Origin: Methanobrevibacter wolinii SH
GTDB taxonomy: Archaea; Methanobacteriota; Methanobacteria; Methanobacteriales; Methanobacteriaceae
Length of the DNA stretch: 64,000 bases
NCBI RefSeq assembly: GCF_000621965.1
Contig: NZ_JHWX01000007.1
Location: forward strand, 99,373-163,372
Direction of reading: 5' to 3'
Of this stretch, positions 60,115-64,000 are shown piece after piece. The position numbers were made by a program, and so were the translations under genes. How positions within the stretch are numbered: the first letter of the stretch is position 1; each line of letters starts with the position of its first letter. The notes beneath the pieces are model-generated. The model saw only the letters and a program-made list of their open reading frames with translations, was not told the DNA's origin and made no database searches.

Positions 60115-60558
60115 TTAAATTAATAATTCTTTATTAACTTGATTTAAACAATTGACAAAAATCATTTTAAGAAATTTATCAGAATTATATTCTATAATAA
60201 TTTGATTTTTTAATATTAAATTTTCTTTAGAATATTTTTTAATCCAATTATCCACATATAATGTTCTAAATATACCTATCTCAATTTCATTAATACAATC
60301 ATAAATTAATTCCATATTAACAAAATTATCTGCAAAAAATATAAAACCACCATTAAATATAGTCCAATTTAAAGGGAAATTATATTTTTTATTTTTTAAT
60401 GTTTTTAGCCATTTAGGATTTTTAATTAAAAAATCTTGAAACATAGAATTAAAACAGTTAATAACATATTTATATTGTTTTCCTTGAAAGTTTTCATTAT
60501 AATAAATATTAACCCACCATTTATACATACTATGATTTTTAATTTCATATCTTCCCAT
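60115..60558 (-). CDS. Unrecognised 147-residue protein in the same operon
   Basis: I do not recognise this basic, aromatic-rich protein (KWWVNIYYNENF, PLNWTIFNGGFIFF). It has no membrane helix and no motif that I can assign. The ATG at 60558 follows GGTGATTTAT; an ATG four codons upstream overlaps that site. It lies 58 bp before the membrane protein gene and 46 bp after the 90-residue gene. Confidence 0.6.
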   Translation of the reverse strand: MGRYEIKNHSMYKWWVNIYYNENFQGKQYKYVINCFNSMFQDFLIKNPKWLKTLKNKKYNFPLNWTIFNGGFIFFADNFVNMELIYDCINEIEIGIFRTLYVDNWIKKYSKENLILKNQIIIEYNSDKFLKMIFVNCLNQVNKELLI

Positions 60559-60604
60559 ATAAATCACCATGATTCATTTTAAAATAAAATTTTATAATAA
60601 ACTT

Positions 60605-60877
60605 TTATTTTACTTTAATTTTCTCTTTATCAAAACCCAATTCATACAATTTATCTTTATTTTGATTATTACATATACATCGAACAATATTAATCTTACT
60701 TAATTCCATTACATATGGTTTAAAAGGCAAATGCAAAATATTATATTTAATAAAGTCTTGTTTAATATCATATATATCAAAGATATAAATCTGATTTCTA
60801 TAATTTAATTCAATGAAAAATTGATTTTTATTTTCACCATTTATTTCCAATAATTTAATTAATTGATTAAAATCCAT
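60605..60877 (-). CDS. Unrecognised 90-residue protein, first gene of the operon
   Basis: This small protein is a mixed helix/strand chain (DFNQLIKLLEINGENKNQFF, QIYIFDIYDIKQDFIKYNIL) with two cysteines in RCICNN. I cannot assign it to a family. TTAGGTGAAAAT before the ATG is a good ribosome site. The spacing of 46 bp to the next gene suggests one transcript for four genes, 60877 to 58664. Confidence 0.6.
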   Translation of the reverse strand: MDFNQLIKLLEINGENKNQFFIELNYRNQIYIFDIYDIKQDFIKYNILHLPFKPYVMELSKINIVRCICNNQNKDKLYELGFDKEKIKVK

Positions 60878-61071
60878 ATTTTCACCTAATAATAAATCAC
60901 AATTTTTACTAAAAAATAATAAATCATATTAATCTCATAATAAAAATTAAAAAAAGTAAAGTCAAAAAACTTTACTTTATAACAAAAAATATTATAAATA
61001 CAAACTTATTTAGAATCTAATAAAAATTTATATAACCACCCAAATTATAATAAAATCATAAATACTTAAAT

Positions 61072-63660
61072 TCATACAACACTAACTGTTTCTATAAAAT
61101 TATCACATTTATAATTATTTCCTGAAGTAACAAGAACATTATAATTACCTTTTTTTAGAGTAATTGGAATTGTTGCAATACCATTTGAATCAGTATATTT
61201 ATAATATGTTCTGTTATTAATTTTAAAGATAATATTTGCATTACTTACAATTTTACCATTAAAATCTAGAACTTTTACTTTATATGACTCATTTTGATGT
61301 AAATCTGCACCAAGGCTAGAAATAGTTATAGGTAATTTATTTATAGTTAAATGAGATACTGTTTTTGAACTAGAAATTCCTGTTGAACCTTTATATGTAA
61401 TTACAACATCATATTTTCCAGAATTCATTTTAATTAAAATATTTGCTATTCCATTTTTATCAGTTATTTTATTGTAAGTTTTATTATTAATTTTAAAATT
61501 GATATATGCACCTGCAATTGATTGGTTATATTGATTGATAAGTTTTACAGATAATTGCTTGTTATCATTGTAATATTTAATCAAATTACTTGTTTTTAAA
61601 GTAGTTTTAATACTTAAAACATTAACTAATACATACTTTTTATATGCCTTATAACCATTATGTCCTTTGTATTGTGCTAAGAATTTATATAATCCTGGCT
61701 TAAGGTTAATATTTAACTTAAAATGACCATTATTATCTGTTTTTACATTATAATTAGTTTGATTAAGAATAATATTAAGATATGTATTTCTATATGGTGT
61801 TTCTTTTTTTGTTAAAGGATTTATAAGTATTAAATTCCCTTCAAGTTGACTGTTATTTCTGTAATACTTATTTAAATTTTTAATATCAATTCTTGTATTA
61901 TATGAATTTATTGTAAGTAATATTGTTTTACTTGCAGATTTATATCCATTATTACCTTTATAATATATAACAACTTTGTATTTCCCAGGATTTTGTTTAA
62001 TACTTAAATTAAAATTACCATTATTATTAGTTTTTACATTATACACTTTTTTGTTAATTGTTATTGTAATATAAGTATTAGCAAATGGTTTATTCTTTTT
62101 ATTTACTGTATCAATTAATAATAATTGTCCTTTAATATTGTTATTATCATTATAAATTTTATTTACATTATTACAAATGATATTTGTTGAATATTTTAGG
62201 ATTGTGACTGAAATTATTTTATTAACAGTATTATAACCAGTTCGTTGATAAGAAATTTTGGCATTATATTTTCCTGGATTAAAATTAATATTTAAACTAA
62301 AATAACCATTATCATCAGATTTTAAATTATATTTAGTTTTATTATTGAAAATTAAAGTTATATATGCTCCTTTAAGTGGTGTTTTAATTTTATTATCTAA
62401 AATTACTATTCTACCTTTTAAATTGCTTGCATTCCTATAATATTTAACTAAATTATTTATCTCTATTTGAGTTTGATGGTTTATTACTTGAATATTTACA
62501 GTTTTATTTGATGATGAAAAACCACCATACCCTTTATATAATATTAAAATATTATATTTACCTGTTATAAGGTTAATTGGTAAATTAAATTTACCATGAG
62601 AATCAGTAGTTTTATAATATTTAATATTTTTCAAAATAATTGTTACAGTTGCATTATTTATAGGTGTTTTATTTCCAGTAATTGGGTTTATTTTATAAAG
62701 GAATCCTTCAAGATTAGTTCCATTTCTATAATATTTAACAATATTATTTGAGACAATTAATGTTTTTAATCCAATAATTGTAATTGTTGCTTTTTTAGAA
62801 GATTTTTCATAACCTTTTGTACCATTAAAATTAACTATTACTGGATATTTTCCTGGATTTAAATTAATATTAATAGATATTATTCCTTTTTCATTAGATT
62901 TAGAATAGTACTTACGATTATTAATCATAGTAATAATATATGTATTATTTAAAGGGTTTTTATTTTCATCTGTAATTATTGCTACAAAATTAGTGTTATT
63001 ACCATATAATTTTATTAAATTATCTGCTTTAATTGATGTTTTTAACTTTTTGATAGTAATCTTTGAACTTATTTTGGAAGGTTTATAATTATAATTACCA
63101 TTATAATAAGCTGTCACAGTGTATATCCCTGCACCATTGGTAATAGGTAAACAAGCAAAACCTTCTTCATCAGTAACCTTATAATATGTCCTATTTGATA
63201 TTATAATTTTAATATAAGAATTTATTAATGGATTTCCTTTATCATCAGTTAATTTAACAATATAACTTGAACCATCATTATAATCCATAATTAGATTATC
63301 TGCAGTCATTTTAGTATCTGTTTTATTATTAGTAATTCTAATTATTGCAGAACATTTACTTGTCTTAAATCCATAATAATTAAAGATACAATTAGCAACA
63401 TAAGTTCCTTCTTTATTATATATTGTTAATTCTGCTTTATTATTTTGTATTGGTCTCCAATATGTATCATTACCAATATTAATACGAATATATTTACCTT
63501 CAACAGATTTATCTGATTTAATATAAACAATAAATTTAGATCCATCATGATATTTCATACTAAGATTATTAGCACTAAGTGAAGTATCAACTAAATTATT
63601 ATTTGATGATAATCTACTAGAAGATTCTTCATATTTAGTATTATTATCAGAAATAATACT
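61072..63660 (-). pseudogene. Ig-like repeat surface protein, 5' end removed by an insertion
   Basis: The readable frame from 63660 encodes about 862 residues made of nine repeats of about 90 residues, each with a pattern like NLIKYYRNxSxLxG, then TPLxxAYITxIFNN, then GYFxLNINFNPGKY. This is the Ig-like repeat seen in methanogen surface proteins. An in-frame TAA at 63661-63663, at the insertion boundary, and no signal peptide show that the 5' part is missing. The first ATG (63558) lies inside repeat one and has no ribosome site. There is no C-terminal membrane anchor in the part seen. Confidence 0.8.
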
Positions 63661-64000
63661 TTAGGGGCCTGAATTTTTGACTTGTTTTTGAGCCCTAATT
63701 TTTCTTATTTTTATAGTTTTAATTATTGTATATTCTTGTTTTGTAATAATACAATTGGAAAATTAGTAATTTAATAAAAAAAGGTCGTTTAAACCAATAA
63801 ATTTAAATAATAAGTGCAACAAATATATATTTGGCGAAAAAAATGTTCCACAATCTAAATCTTGATAAAAACGACCCAAATTATATTATGTTGAATAAAA
63901 TATTTAAAATTATTGGTTCTAGAAAATCAAAACAAATATTTTCCTCTAATGGTTTTAAAAACCTTAAAAAATTAGATACAGTAATCAAAACACAATTTAT
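63661..64000 (+). mobile_element. Left part of an insertion sequence, cut by the window edge
   Basis: The surface-protein reading frame ends abruptly at GGGGCCTGAATTTTTGAC, a GC-rich end unlike its surroundings, with a possible partial inverted match (GAGCCC) near 63690. A plus-strand ORF from 63843 to the window end starts MFHNLNLDKNDPNYIMLNKI and runs through KKLDTVIKTQF without a stop. That start resembles the N-terminal region of archaeal transposases, but I cannot name the family. The other end lies outside the window. Confidence 0.6.
63843..64000 (+). CDS. Probable transposase, N-terminal part only
   Basis: The 53 visible residues are mostly helical and basic (KIFKIIGSRKSKQIF, FKNLKKLDTVIKTQF), fitting an N-terminal helical domain. 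The ATG lacks a strong ribosome site. The rest of the gene lies beyond the window. The call rests mainly on its place inside an element that interrupts a surface-protein gene. Confidence 0.5.
   Translation, partial: MFHNLNLDKNDPNYIMLNKIFKIIGSRKSKQIFSSNGFKNLKKLDTVIKTQF

Noticed and set aside
1..64000. tRNA or rRNA genes
   Set aside because: No GC-richer cloverleaf-like or rRNA segment was seen; GC-richer spots are within genes or at the right-hand insertion sequence.

Overview
The window is very AT-rich, with intergenic DNA that is almost entirely A, T and short A/C runs. It looks like the chromosome of a gut-type methanogenic archaeon of the order Methanobacteriales. Pointers are the archaeal secF-secD pair, RibL-type FAD synthetase, archaeal PyrI, NOG1, TldD, DUF447, AMMECR1 and DUF2284 proteins, TrmB-type regulation, GGTGAT-type ribosome binding sites, and several large Asn/Thr-rich surface proteins with DUF11 or Ig-like repeats and a C-terminal GNP-plus-membrane anchor. 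Methanobrevibacter seems somewhat more likely than Methanosphaera because an fdhD gene is present; the genus is inference.

Layout. 0.3-6 kb: a nickel/peptide-type solute-binding protein, a GNAT acetyltransferase separated from it by a region dense in GTATTAC/GTAATAC motifs, and a P-type metal ATPase with a small partner. 6.6-17 kb: secF-secD, flavodoxin, argC, ribL, hisA, pyrI, a ribbon-helix-helix protein with a Lys-rich tail, an FAD/4Fe-4S oxidoreductase and a secreted protein. 18-31 kb: tldD, radical SAM, AMMECR1, NOG1, Hsp20, a SIS-domain isomerase, DUF447, small unknowns, and a HIRAN plus J-domain-like pair. 31-44 kb: MFS transporter, QueG-like iron-sulfur protein, DUF2284 protein, PAP2 phosphatase, MATE exporter, adenine deaminase, a DUF11 surface protein and the TIGR00300 ornithine-cyclodeaminase-like enzyme. 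44-52.5 kb: a pectin-lyase-like surface protein with a probable thioester domain, a TrmB regulator broken by an in-frame TGA, a second short surface protein, a zinc-ribbon membrane protein and fdhD. 52.5-61 kb: an accessory island with decayed genes, two cytosine-5 methyltransferases each beside a likely restriction nuclease (one Sau3AI/MutH-like, one PD-(D/E)XK), and a four-gene operon of mostly unrecognised proteins. 61-64 kb: a nine-repeat Ig-like surface protein whose 5' end is cut off by an insertion sequence that runs off the window.

Features that conventional annotation would miss: a roughly 108-bp interspersed element with terminal inverted repeats (four clear copies and one partial), a shared TAAC-N4-GTTA palindrome in the promoters of three redox-linked genes (FAD/Fe-S oxidoreductase, DUF2284, fdhD), tandem repeats of about 50 bp in many intergenic regions, and G-depleted A/C tracts after minus-strand genes that read as U/G-rich 3' ends in the transcript. 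No rRNA, tRNA or CRISPR array was found. All function calls are by eye from motifs; no database search was run.
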